Below, in pieces: positions 34,601 to 41,181 of a DNA stretch of 64,000 bases (positions are counted from its first letter, which is position 1; each line of letters starts with the position of its first letter). Both the position numbers and the translations under genes were made by a program. The DNA lies in assembly GCA_020002185.1 (NCBI GenBank), contig CM034532.1:28010644-28074643 (forward strand). The letters are read 5' to 3'. The notes beneath the pieces are model-generated. The model was given only the letters and a program-made list of their open reading frames with translations. It was not told the DNA's origin and did no database searches. The DNA comes from Paraescarpia echinospica (Eukaryota > Annelida > Polychaeta > Sabellida > Siboglinidae).

Positions 34601-37600
34601 TAATGTCCGCCGACGCGGATGGCTTCAGTTGGTGTCGGCTGCCGCTGGGACAGTCACTGAGTCTGTCGAGCCTCTACTACAGTAACTAACATAGCCTTAG
34701 GCAAGGGTCGATCTCGCCTTTCTAGTTCGTAAAACTGCATTGTTCAGTATTTGACATGCAGTGAACGAAAATGCACACTAAAATATCAGTATATGCAACC
34801 ATAGCAAGATGATTAACCTGGTCGTGGATGTAATGTTTTTGTCTAAATCTGGGATTTGGGTATGTGTGTCTACGGCCAGGGTCTTGCCTTTCCAAATTCC
34901 AGTCAGCCGTTTTCGAAAAGTCCCCGTTTCACCACTCATTTGAACCGAAACATAAAAATGTGAGATTCGTACGTTCACAAACTGTTTTTAATGCTACAGC
35001 TATGATTGCTAGTAAACCTGGCTGGCATGTCATCATTCAATGTCAACGTTTTAGGTTTGTAGTACACAATACCATGTTGCCACTGAATTTTGCGATGCAC
35101 GAATTTTTGACACTAATATACTTATGTTTTTATCAATGAATATATATTTTTTAAATCTAATAATCAGATCAATTTGCGCTGTTTCGTGTGAATAGCACAT
35201 TTGATAATAATAGTATTCGCTAAAAACAAATTAAACATTTATTGTTGACATGTTACTTTACCATTACTGTACACTTTTCACGAGAATGGCCCATATGTAA
35301 AATTATATACAACATTAATTATTACAGCAAGAATAAAGGAAAATATACAGTGCACTCTGGATATGGTCGATCTTACAGGGACCCATGACAATACTGATAA
35401 GTGGAATTTCTGATAACTAGAAAATTATCAGAAGGTCCCCTTATTGGAACCTTTGCCCTGGACCAAGGAAAAGATTTACTTAACTTTGCGAAAATTCACT
35501 TATGTGAGTTTGAGTTATCTGGAGTGCACTGTATACAACCAATGCATACAGGTAATTATATAGAAGCAAATTAAAAGTTGGCCAAAGTAATGGTTTGGGA
35601 TTTTAATATGACTGAATCAGCATAACACGGTTCTCTTGTATTTCTTTTCCATTTAGCCAGCTGTACACTTGGTGATAAGTAATCCAAACCAATATCTAAA
35701 CTGAATTAATCTGCACAGTGTTGAATTAGTTAACACATATTTAGGCTCAGTTTCCTAAATTATTCAATTTGTTTATTTGCAGGAACATTGGAAATAGCTG
35801 AGCTGATGGAAAGATGCAATTGAAGAGCTCTACTCAACAATGCCATCAATTGGACAATGGGTCACCTGACATAAGATGATGTCTGACTTTGTTCTTCCCC
35901 AATCTGTTCTGTGCGACATCTAAAGGGTACCTCACTTCGAGTTTCAAATGGATGTGTGCATCTGATAGCTTTGTGTATAAAAATGCATAGCAGTGCTATT
36001 AATAGGACAATATGTTAACTAACACAGTAGTGAAGAAGATGTCTCACTTTGTTCTGCCACATTTAGTTTACACTAAATGATGAGCAGAACAAATAATTAT
36101 TGCACTCCCAGTACAAAATAAAACATGTTTTTACACTGATGCTATATATTTTAATATTGTGTCGACAATAATGTTATGCTCTTTATAGATTTACATTTTT
36201 CAAACTAAAATTAAACCTTGTGTAGACATAAAAGTACATAACCACCTATCCTATTTTAATACCGTAAACTATTTTATTGATGTTTAAAGTATTTATACTG
36301 CTTATGGAAATAGCAGCTGGATTTATGGTGCAAATAAAATGGTTTCATTATTGAATGTTTCTCGGCTTCGGTAAGTTTCTGTTATCTAAACGTTTCATTA
36401 AAACTTCACTTTAAAATGTATATCCAGATGTACCTAGTGAAAAAGGAATATGATTGTATCATAGTTTTTATATTCCAACAAAAACAATGCCAATCATTCA
36501 TTATGACATCGGCGTCGCCATCGGCATCGGCGGCTTCGTGCATGGAGAAGTGGTGTTTTTTCTTTTAAGTCAATCCGTCTGTCATGAATTGTCGCTATGT
36601 TCATTTTCCTTTTATTCCATATATTGACCTTCTTTTCTTTGCTGAATCTGTGACATAAATAGCTTAACTCGGCGTAGCTAATCGAAGTCTGACGGACAGT
36701 CCCAAATATTCATGAGTATGCCTTATACGGATCGTGAACGTGGGCCCAAAGTAGAAACTCCGCGTACGCGGAGTTATTTTTTCGGTATATTGTCAGGATC
36801 ATTAATGATTAATAAAACACAATTCTAATGAAATAAAGGCATATAATTACATGAAATAATCATATTAACAGGGTTACCTAATAACTGCTTACATTATAAA
36901 GATATCAAAATTCTCAAAGAATCCTTTTAATACAGTGTTTATGAACACTTCCAACATTTCAAAGTGAGAAAGTAGATACCTTTGCCAACCTAAAAAAGAT
37001 GAATACTTCCATACGATTGACGTGCTGGTCAGATTGCGTCTATCAGAACCTTCTGATACCAGACTTGGTATGAGAACAAGTTATAGACGGTGAGAATACA
37101 CGTGAAAATAGCAATGTAAACGTCCGGAAAACGGAGTGTGCGGTCGACGAGGGGAAACACTTCCCCACGTCAAAGATGACCTGACCCTGTCTGGACGAGT
37201 TCTTTTTGTGAGATTGGTGAGAGTCTACTGCCAAACATTAGTTATTTGCAGAAGAGTTGGTATTATGTAACTGAATGTTAAAGGGAGCCTGTCTGTTCCT
37301 CTACCCGCAATTAGCGGGCATAATAATTTGTAATTTGCATTTAACCCAGCCCGAATCAGCGTAATTGCCAATAAAGCTTGTTTTAAAACAAAATTTGTGT
37401 TTACCATTTGAACATGTAATGCTATCGGTCGTATCTTCCCAAATGCGAAAGCTGTTACCGACTTACTAGACACAATTTGGCGGGCAGTATTCCTTCAACA
37501 TAGTTAGTATAGTTTTAAGGACATTCTATTAATTAATAAATTAAAACTAGTAACAGACTGGCTCCTCTTAACTAAAACTGTATTGCGTACGTTAAGTTTC

Positions 37601-40600
37601 TACCCTTGACGCACACACAGTTAACACGTACTTCGTTTGCCGAGCAGTTGGCGACGACGCCGCTATAATAGTTGCAGCGGTCTGTGTGAGCGACGCCCGT
37701 CTGGTCATCTATCTGTACCTCGACGCCGGAGCACGTAACGCAGAACTGACCGCTCACGCTGCCTGCGAGAAAGAACGCACGGATAAGGGGTGTGGCAGAG
37801 GTCTCACGTCTTCACCTCCCTTCATTTGTGCCCCGCCACGGCGAACCGGGTATTAAGCCATCATTGAGCCAAAATAGCCGTGTAGGTCATGACCTATAAA
37901 TTGTGTGATTTCGGCAGAAATGCGTAGCTCATATCTCAACCTTCAATGTCGAGCTTATATCTTCGTAGACAAATAATTATAAACAAATTAAAGATGTGCA
38001 TTTTTACGAACCCACAGATTAAAAACAATATATAATAATGAGACACAATGACTTTGTTTTACGAAAGGTTTTTTTACAGTTTGCTTCTAAGAAATGTTAA
38101 CAATAAACCAAAAACTACGGATATTTCAACAAATGAGGTACTATTTTAAAGTTTATGATCTGTGGAATCCCAAAACGTATACAAGTCCATTTTACAATTT
38201 TGAAACTTTTGGTGTGGCAGGCGACATTTATGACAGTGTATCTCTCACCTCCTACACTGCATACGACCAACTTCCCACCTCCCACTGCCAAACCCCGCAC
38301 GAATAATGCGGGCAAGAACCCATTATAATTATCATTGTCCCCACACTTCCCGTTGGAGTAAAGTAAAGTAAAGGTATGTTCTTATATATCGCAGTATCCA
38401 GTTCTTAGAATTGGTCACAGCGCTTTACATATTACTCCCTGGTAGACCTGTTCAACTGAAACTGAACACCATCATGACTTCTCTGGGAAGCATTCAGCCA
38501 CGTTGTAGCTAATGGGCGAAGACTATTCGTGTTGGGTATTTTTTAATCCGATAAGGACACAGGTTGAGGATAATAAAAAGTAACAATGACAACAGAAATT
38601 CGTCAGACCACAAAGGAACCCGCACCATTATCCACGTCCGCTGGTTTGCCGCTCATGCTAAAAAGGAACTTATATAATTATAAACCAGAGTGGTTAACTG
38701 CATTCTCACATAGTTGACTGGGTTTGAATCATCCAATGATAATTCTACTAAACATAACAAATTAAAATTTAAAATATTGCTTATCACTTAAAAGAGAACG
38801 ACTTCTATTATTGACATATCAGTGTTCAATGTATTTCTACTTTAATATTCACAATTAGAGTTGCGCGAAGAAAGGATTCAGACACAACAACATCACGCAC
38901 CACCTTCACAGCACAGCTTGACGCGATACTTGGTCGTGCCATTGGTCAAGTCGTAACATTCGGTTACGTAGACTTGGGCCACGTCTCGGGGCAGTTCCGT
39001 CAGTGCGAGCCTGCAACAGAGGACCCCGTGCAACTGTCCTAAAGTGGTGTGCAGTTTCTAAAATATCTGTCAACGAGGACATCTTTAATAAACAACATTC
39101 ATTGTTTGTTTATAAGTGCTAAAGCATTTACATGTCCCTTGCTTAGCAGAACAATATGCAGTATCAAAACCGGTGAACAATAAAAACAGACATAATTATA
39201 TTACTGACAAAGGTTTTGATCACAAACTGTGTTTATTTTTTGAAACGAAACATTAACTGCGAATCTCTGACATAAGTAAGACTATTGGTCTACCGTGCAT
39301 TCGCTAGATGGCAGCACGTTTTACCCGGGCGATCATTCCTTATGACTCCCGCTGTTGTTTAGTATGTTTAGTTGTACTGTTGACTAAATCCAGTCTATCA
39401 GACGTACCACCACTGACACTCATAGCGATAGTCTGTCCTCGTGCGGTCCTGTCGCTGACTGATCAGTGCATTGCAAGACGTGCCTTCGGAGAAGAGCCAG
39501 CGACTGCGAACTTGAACGGCGGTCGAGTTACACCCTAGGCAGGAAGACAAAGTTAGGTTGGACAGGCGTAAACCCAGCAAACATAGGAGAAATGGCCCTA
39601 TACTGGCAAGTATCGGTTGTACCGTTAACTGTACAACCGGTATTGAGCCAATGCAATGCACATAACACAACTAAATCGATCTTACCAGCCAGTATATATG
39701 GAATACAATTTTCGCTGTATGGACCCAGCATTCGGCCAGTGGAGCATGCCGGTACTGGGCCAATGTGTACAAACACACTATGCCAGCACAGGGCCATTAC
39801 TGTTCCAGATTGATGCCAGCATTGGATCAGTACAGGATGCTACTATTGGCCCAATGTACAACCTCTGTGCAAGACAGTATTGGACCAGTACCGTTTCTAT
39901 TTATTGGGCCAATACGCCGTTAGTTATTGGACCAATACAGCCCCATTACACTCATGTAGATTGGGGAATGCGTGTCTGCAGGCACGCGGAGACACTAAGA
40001 GCACCGAGAGCAAGAGTTATGTCAGTATCACTTGTAATCCAAGCGTTTACGACAGGCCAAACTCCGCACCGAACACGTCTCTCAATTACTTGGCACGTGT
40101 TGACGCGATGCGACCGCATTTTGAAACACATCGAGGGATGCATGTATACGGACTGGTAATTTTTCACCTCTTTTTGATAAACTAGTCTGTGTGTGTGCGT
40201 GTGCGTGCGAGTGCGCGTGTGGATGCGTGTGTGCGTGTGAGCGCGAGCTATTGTGCACGTCTGAGGGGATGTTTGTGTACGGGTTGTGTAAGCGGTAAAA
40301 TGCTTTGAGCAGTCCTGAGGACTGGATAGTGCGCTGTAGAAGAACATACCCTTATTCGTAATTTGTCAGCTCATTTTGATAAACTAGTGTATGTGTGTGT
40401 GCGTGCGTGCGTGCGTGGTGTTAGCGTGCGTGCGTTAGTGAGTTGTTGTGTGAGTGAGAGCGCGCGTGCGTGCGTGCATGCGTGTGTGTGATTCTGCTTG
40501 CGTGTGTGCGAGATAGCGTGCGCGTGTGCATTCGTTATGTATTATGTGTGTGTAGACGTGTGTATGAGACCCGTATAATAATTATATAGACATTCATTTA

Positions 40601-41181
40601 AATACTCCGTACTATGACCAGTATACGCTATTGCTTGATGTCATTACATACGTAATGCACACCCACAAACAAGACTCGTATAACACAAATCCTTAAGACA
40701 GCCAACAAATCCTACATCCGCTAGTTTGACTGATCTAGCGAGAATTTGGCACCCCTGACAGCTAAGATATTCATGAGAGTCGCTCTTTGGGCGAGCATTA
40801 AATTGACTACCTGATTCGCATTCCATTTGACAAACACGCACCGAAAAGTCTGTTTCAAAATGCTATAAGTCCTTAAAGGAATGCCTTTACGTTTCACGAG
40901 TCAACGATACAACTTACACGACGTCAGACTGCGGTCAAACAGAGGCATTGATACGCTGGGAAAGTTGCCGAAAGATCGGATGAGATGACATGAATTATGA
41001 GGGGGCTGATTGCGACATTCAAATGTCTCCAAAATATTTCTGTCGCAGGGAAAATATATCACCATCATGAATACATACAGGCGTCTTCGGTGTAGACGGC
41101 ACGTAGGAAACACGCGGCAAGGGTCAGCCGGACAAGCATGTTTGACTGGATAGCCTGGACCGTCCCTTCAGCGCCGATAAC
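18016..41181 (-). CDS. Modular secreted protein: signal peptide, six-Cys, LU, EGF x3, six-Cys, EGF, TSP1, chitin-binding, LamG
   Basis: Sixteen coding exons, read on the minus strand from an ATG at 41139 to TAG at 18016, join into 2349 nt (783 codons) with every junction in phase. Order by residue: signal peptide 1-20; six-cysteine module about 21-88; LU three-finger domain 89-198; EGF 199-242, 243-279 and 280-319; a second six-cysteine module 320-406; EGF 407-440; thrombospondin type 1 repeat 441-505; peritrophin-like module 506-575; LamG/concanavalin-like domain 576-782. Most module boundaries are phase 1, the classic sign of exon shuffling. No transmembrane segment is seen, so secretion to the extracellular matrix is likely. 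Binding to chitin or another matrix is inferred from the modules. Exon 2 and the signal exon are the least certain. I know no named orthologue. Confidence 0.8.
18100..18765. other. Intron 15 of the secreted gene: AT-rich, probable retroelement tail
   Basis: An (AT)n tract at 18232-18252 and a TTATATAGCGCTCCC motif near 18128, of the type found at tails of invertebrate SINE/LINE elements, suggest a decayed retroelement. Most of the 18400-18760 stretch is otherwise unassigned. Confidence 0.4.
18806..18885 (-). CDS. Secreted modular gene, exon 15: LamG domain, late strand
   Basis: The acceptor TGCATGTAG gives a phase 1 start and the strong donor GAG|GTACGT leaves phase 0. It encodes GHILERYSPMTIGLMYKD and then FTGYMDE, matching the GxxxxPFxGxIDEV end motif of LamG domains. 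A 207-codon ORF on the opposite strand overlaps this exon and is not credible. Confidence 0.88.
19499..19598 (-). CDS. Secreted modular gene, exon 14: LamG domain, middle
   Basis: The acceptor CGACTTCTAG gives a phase 0 start and the donor G|GTAGGG leaves phase 1, 100 nt. It encodes AVDGTWHHVVFSYDGNKSRL and then FVDRREHFVGYIS. The GxWHHVVxxYDG motif is diagnostic of concanavalin-like LamG domains. Confidence 0.9.
20305..20684 (-). CDS. Secreted modular gene, exon 13: LamG/concanavalin-like domain, first part
   Basis: The acceptor TTTTGTTTTCAG gives a phase 1 start and the donor CCG|GTAGGC leaves phase 0, 380 nt. It encodes GSYFDGKAHLVIP, FGQIAISFWYRR and AIAVRLLTDGENVSLAGVP, typical beta strands of a laminin-G-like jelly roll. 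The reading frame runs on to 20227 past the donor, but the next exon fits only after splicing. Confidence 0.85.
20997..21848 (+). repeat. 9-bp minisatellite (GGCAATGGA)n in an intron
   Basis: About 850 bp of GGCAATGGA units with interspersed GGCAATGTGT and local GGCAACGGA variants. Because the period is a multiple of three, several frames on both strands stay open for up to about 380 codons, with Met-Glu-Ala, Gly-Gly-Asn, Trp-Arg-Gln or Pro-Pro-Leu repeats. It lies between exons 12 and 13 of the minus-strand gene and is spliced out. Confidence 0.96.
21849..22046 (+). mobile_element. Non-LTR retrotransposon 3' remnant
   Basis: The plus strand reads GRGRPRLQWEDCIETRKDW, typical of the basic C-terminal tail of invertebrate LINE polyproteins, and ends in an (AAC)n tract at 22026-22042. 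It adjoins the 9-bp minisatellite. The rest of the element is absent. Confidence 0.6.
22101..22310 (-). CDS. Secreted modular gene, exon 12: peritrophin-like chitin-binding module
   Basis: The acceptor CTCTTGCAG and donor G|GTAGGC give a 210-nt 1-1 exon. It begins VDCPRLGREAGGVWYV and holds CNCSLYYECR, followed by a tryptophan-bearing segment, CPVC, LSC and TTDC. The C-x-C-S-x-Y-Y-x-C core is that of CBM14/peritrophin-A domains, which bind chitin. The spacing is longer than usual, so chitin binding is likely but unproven. Confidence 0.75.
22545..22652 (+). repeat. CA/CG-rich simple repeat
   Basis: Runs of ACGCAC, CACACA and GCGCGCAC in the intron between exons 11 and 12. Simple-sequence DNA with no coding content. 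Confidence 0.85.
23149..23343 (-). CDS. Secreted modular gene, exon 11: thrombospondin type 1 repeat
   Basis: The acceptor TTTCCGTCGTCAG and donor G|GTAAGT give a 195-nt 1-1 exon. It encodes VDGGLGQWSPWGHCSASCG, then GQQTRTRSCDSP, LDCGG and VRPCQC, the standard TSP1 pattern with WSPW and CSxSCG. It may bind glycosaminoglycans or matrix proteins, as is known for the family. Confidence 0.93.
23971..24072 (-). CDS. Secreted modular gene, exon 10: EGF domain 4
   Basis: The acceptor TATTTTCAG and donor G|GTACAC give a compact 102-nt 1-1 exon. It encodes ACYSAPCQHGGWC, then YTCSCRAGFAGKHCE, with six EGF cysteines. A short antisense repeat of TGCTGGTGCAATA lies just upstream at 24110-24150. Confidence 0.9.
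24110..24155 (+). repeat. 13-bp tandem repeat TGCTGGTGCAATA
   Basis: Three to four tandem units just upstream of exon 10 on the minus strand. Confidence 0.8.
24331..24964 (-). mobile_element. L2-like LINE tail, copy 1 (interrupted by a MITE)
   Basis: Shares the GGAAACCAAGCTCAGAGGCG tail with 26293-26830. The minus strand encodes a decayed C-terminal segment, ATSKVTALPPCEI then YFEHLYNDLSISFIQTTCLP, corresponding to the better preserved LHWLPVRFRIIFKISTITYQ of the other copy. A small MITE is inserted at 24447-24572. Confidence 0.65.
24441..24578. mobile_element. Short MITE with perfect 21-bp terminal inverted repeats and TAGTAT target duplication
   Basis: Bases 24447-24467 are the exact reverse complement of 24551-24571 (shared core GCATTTAAATAACC). 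TAGTAT occurs at 24441-24446 and again at 24573-24578, consistent with a 6-bp target-site duplication. The element is about 126 bp, nested in an L2-like LINE tail. The perfect repeats suggest recent insertion. Confidence 0.85.
25067..25327 (-). CDS. Secreted modular gene, exon 9: six-Cys module 2
   Basis: The acceptor TTACATTGCAG and donor G|GTGATT give a 261-nt 1-1 exon. Cysteine spacing is C-x18-C-x19-C-x26-C-x13-CC, starting PRSCSDSTRSF and ending ALKYNLCCPG. The CCPG end followed by an EGF domain recalls EMI domains, but the conserved tryptophan of that family is absent, so I leave it unnamed. The same module is split over exons 2 and 3. Confidence 0.8.
25334..25667 (-). mobile_element. 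tRNA-derived SINE (family S1, copy 1)
   Basis: Near full length. The minus strand starts with a tRNA-like head (GGCGCAGTGCC..., B box GGGTTCGAATC-like in reverse) and ends with a tail related to TCCTAAGGACTGGATACTGC and TATATAATG. It is colinear with the plus-strand copy at 59178. It lies in the intron upstream of exon 9. Confidence 0.85.
25999..26203 (-). other. Open frame without assigned exon
   Basis: The minus strand is open for about 66 codons with no internal Met, reading VEVVVLKQPTFLKSL and IIEATGIRLASYDFPRLP before a TAG. Its GC content is higher than its surroundings. A possible acceptor (GAAATGCTAG) gives a phase that does not fit the neighbouring exons. It could be an exon of a nested or alternative transcript, or chance. 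Confidence 0.25.
26293..26830 (-). mobile_element. L2-like LINE tail, copy 2
   Basis: The minus strand encodes LHWLPVRFRIIFKISTITYQ, ALSCKQPAYLYSLLTP and RSCSSDLLFVP, the conserved C-terminal block of CR1/L2-clade LINEs. The 3' tail carries TGCGCCTACATCCTCGGAAA and an (ATT)n stretch. 5'-truncated. Confidence 0.8.
26870..26936 (+). repeat. CA-rich simple repeat
   Basis: GCACGCACGCACGCGCACAT-type sequence about 90 bases downstream of exon 8 on the minus strand. Confidence 0.85.
27027..27146 (-). CDS. Secreted modular gene, exon 8: EGF domain 3
   Basis: The acceptor TGCGTACAG and donor A|GTAAGT give a 120-nt 1-1 exon. It encodes RPACSNTTYCLNGGVCF, then LRCKCPSGFIGTRCEL, with all six EGF cysteines and an NTT glycosylation site. 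Confidence 0.9.
27394..27645. mobile_element. TTAA-type MITE (family 2, copy 3)
   Basis: Reads CAAATTGTGTTTAGTAACCC, AAACAAGCTGTATTGGCAAT and GACTGGCTCCCT, with TTAA directly after at 27646-27649. Reverse orientation relative to 9682 and 37282; the other terminus is degraded. Confidence 0.7.
27704..27814 (-). CDS. Secreted modular gene, exon 7: EGF domain 2
   Basis: The acceptor TATTGCAG and donor A|GTAAGC give a 111-nt 1-1 exon. It encodes SCSDDPCNNGECI, then YRCSCGVGIGGSNCEE, with all six EGF cysteines. A TTAA-type MITE lies just downstream in the intron. Confidence 0.9.
28580..28990 (-). repeat. Unclassified interspersed repeat, copy 2
   Basis: Its reverse complement contains TGTGATTTTGGCAGAGATGC, ATTTCAACAACTGTGGTATA and AGGTATACAACTCCATTTC, in the same order as 37845-38300 and 13560-13910. 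Lies in the intron between exons 6 and 7. Confidence 0.6.
29077..29208 (-). CDS. Secreted modular gene, exon 6: EGF domain 1
   Basis: The acceptor ATGTTGCAG and donor T|GTACGT give a symmetric 1-1 exon of 132 nt. Six cysteines follow the EGF pattern: GGDPCAVGDCWNGGTCV, then YRCQCPPGVQGTMC. Not obviously calcium-binding, since no D-x-D/N-E start is seen. Confidence 0.9.
29330..29800. other. Intronic stretch with no recognised element
   Basis: AT-rich, with small ORFs on both strands and no domain, repeat or RNA signature that I can see. Confidence 0.5.
29898..30130 (+). repeat. Short dispersed AGGTCA-type repeats
   Basis: GGTCAAGGTCAAAGGTCAAG opens a stretch in which AGGTCAAT-like motifs recur about every 35-50 bases up to 30115. 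A degenerate tandem structure inside the left arm of the foldback element. Confidence 0.6.
30240..31510 (+). repeat. Degenerate 32-33-bp satellite array
   Basis: Roughly 38 diverged units of the form TTTTAGTGCATCACCGAGGT then AACTTCTTAACA, alternating with TTTTAGCGTTTCAGCGCGGT then AGACTTGTAACA. The two unit types alternate, giving a higher-order period near 65 bp. Units have diverged by substitutions and small indels. Confidence 0.75.
31512..31675 (+). repeat. 16-bp tandem array
   Basis: About ten units of ATAGTTTAACATGTTC, some with ACACG in place of ACATG. Far more uniform than the neighbouring satellite, so younger. Confidence 0.93.
31740..31970 (+). repeat. AAGGTATA repeats and palindromic ACGGTACGTACCGT units
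   Basis: Irregular AAGGTATA(T) units are followed by tandem 26-bp units built on TACGGTACGTACCGTGTATT, which are self-complementary. Confidence 0.75.
32553..33062 (+). repeat. Degenerate ~60-bp tandem repeat bounded by G/C runs
   Basis: Units resemble TTTTGGAGAGCCTCAAGGTG then GTTTTTTGGGAGCCTC. The block starts with GGGGGGGGG and AGCCCCCAATATATTT and ends with AGCCCCCCCGCCCGAATATA, so both ends carry a C run followed by AATATAT. It abuts exon 5 of the minus-strand gene. Confidence 0.7.
33139..33337 (-). CDS. Secreted modular gene, exon 5: second half of LU domain
   Basis: The acceptor ACGTTGCAG gives a phase 0 start. It encodes VCMTVNDYGSNGVFNW, then KSCAARTEC, RTCAI and RCVQCCTGPHCN. The CCx4CN ending is the signature of Ly6/uPAR domains. 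Donor A|GTGGGT leaves phase 1. An NWT glycosylation site is present. A degenerate repeat ends about 75 bases downstream. Confidence 0.8.
33400..35340. other. Intron 4, distal part: no recognised element
   Basis: AT-rich sequence with scattered short ORFs on both strands. One minus-strand stretch near 34370-34440 carries several cysteines (HVSCVYDVNG), but no acceptor gives a phase compatible with its neighbours. Confidence 0.45.
35348..35531. mobile_element. MITE with 10-14-bp inverted repeats and TA target duplication
   Basis: Starts CAGTGCACTCTGGATA and ends TATCTGGAGTGCACTG, flanked by TA at 35346-35347 and 35532-35533. The 184-bp size and TA duplication fit a Tc1/mariner/pogo-type non-autonomous element. 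No coding content. Confidence 0.85.
35534..37275. other. Intron 4, proximal part: mostly unassigned
   Basis: AT-rich, with a perfect 20-bp palindrome centred on CGCGTACGCG at 36756-36775, directly followed by a T-rich stretch. The 63-codon minus-strand ORF at 37043-37234 has no domain and no splice support. Confidence 0.5.
37282..37567. mobile_element. TTAA-type MITE (family 2, copy 4)
   Basis: TTAA at 37278-37281 and 37568-37571 flank it. The left end AGGGAGCCTGTCTGTTCCT and the right end AGTAACAGACTGGCTCCTC are inverted repeats. Internally it matches 9682-9983. It ends about 65 bases from exon 4 of the minus-strand gene. Confidence 0.8.
37632..37762 (-). CDS. Secreted modular gene, exon 4: first half of LU (Ly6/uPAR) domain
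   Basis: The acceptor TTTCTCGCAG gives a phase 1 start. It encodes GSVSGQFCVTCSGVEVQ and later DRCNYYSGVVANCSANE. The strong donor GAA|GTACGT leaves phase 0, which joins directly to exon 5. A downstream donor (AAGG|GTAGAA) would leave phase 1 and break the frame. The C-x2-C start with two further cysteines is the first half of a three-finger fold. Confidence 0.75.
37845..38300 (+). repeat. Unclassified interspersed repeat, copy 3
   Basis: Contains TTGTGTGATTTCGGCAGAAA, ATATTTCAACAAATGAGGTA and ACGTATACAAGTCCATTTTA, colinear with the copies at 13560 and 28580 (reverse). Confidence 0.6.
38348..38546 (-). mobile_element. SINE family S1, copy 2 (head truncated)
   Basis: Matches the tail and body of the S1 family (GTATCCAGTTCTTAGAATTG, CACAGCGCTTTACATA, then the GAAGACTATTCGTG segment), lacking the tRNA-like head. 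Confidence 0.8.
38904..39010 (-). CDS. Secreted modular gene, exon 3: second half of six-Cys module 1
   Basis: The acceptor CTGTTGCAG gives a phase 2 start. It encodes LALTELPRDVAQVYVTECY and then TTKYRVKLCCE. Donor GAAG|GTGGTG leaves phase 1. The C-x14-CC ending parallels C-x13-CCPG in exon 9. One NGT glycosylation site is present. Confidence 0.75.
39560..39965 (+). repeat. Degenerate self-complementary repeat (TATTGGGCCAATAC type)
   Basis: Motifs such as TGGGCCAATGTGTAC, ATTGGCCCAATGTAC, TTGGACCAGTACC and TATTGGGCCAATAC recur on both strands every 20-40 bases, so the region is rich in small hairpins. It lies in an intron. ORFs of up to 167 codons here are by-products of the repeat. Confidence 0.6.
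40186..40560 (+). repeat. GT-rich simple repeats enclosing a SINE tail
   Basis: GTGTGCGTGC-type sequence at 40186-40265 and again at 40385-40555. Between them, 40283-40352 is a SINE tail. Confidence 0.85.
40283..40352 (+). mobile_element. SINE family S1, tail fragment
   Basis: GCTTTGAGCAGTCCTGAGGA followed by CTGGATAGTGCGCTGTAGAA matches the S1 tail in plus orientation. Confidence 0.8.
40753..40849 (-). CDS. Secreted modular gene, exon 2: first half of six-Cys module 1
   Basis: The acceptor GAAACAG (weak tract) gives a phase 1 start. It encodes YFSVRVCQMECESGSQF and continues to HEYLSCQ. The donor GG|GTGCCA is weak but gives the phase 2 needed by exon 3. The second and third cysteines are 19 residues apart, exactly as in the unsplit module of exon 9, which supports the assignment. 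An alternative donor at CAG|GTAGTC would give a shorter phase 1 exon that does not join exon 3. Confidence 0.5.
41079..41181 (-). CDS. Secreted modular gene, exon 1: 5' UTR and signal peptide
   Basis: ATG at 41139-41137 has A at position -3. It opens MLVRLTLAACFLRAV, a short hydrophobic signal peptide, then YTEDA. Donor T|GTATGT leaves phase 1. A pyrimidine-rich acceptor (CTTTCTGTTGTCGTATAG) directly upstream implies that this exon starts at 41181 with a 42-base UTR and that a non-coding first exon lies further up. The first exon and promoter were not located. Confidence 0.55.

Noticed and set aside
37604..37631. Extension of exon 4 to an alternative donor at 37604
   Set aside because: It leaves phase 1, whereas exon 5 begins in phase 0; the donor at 37632 is stronger and restores a complete LU domain.
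39656..40159. 167-codon plus-strand ORF
   Set aside because: Lies over the degenerate TATTGGGCCAATAC-type repeat and has no domain.
40918..41039. Possible exon between the signal exon and exon 2 (strong donor GT at 40917, cysteine-bearing frame)
   Set aside because: No acceptor gives the phase 1 start required, and the intron to the signal exon would be only about 33-40 bases.
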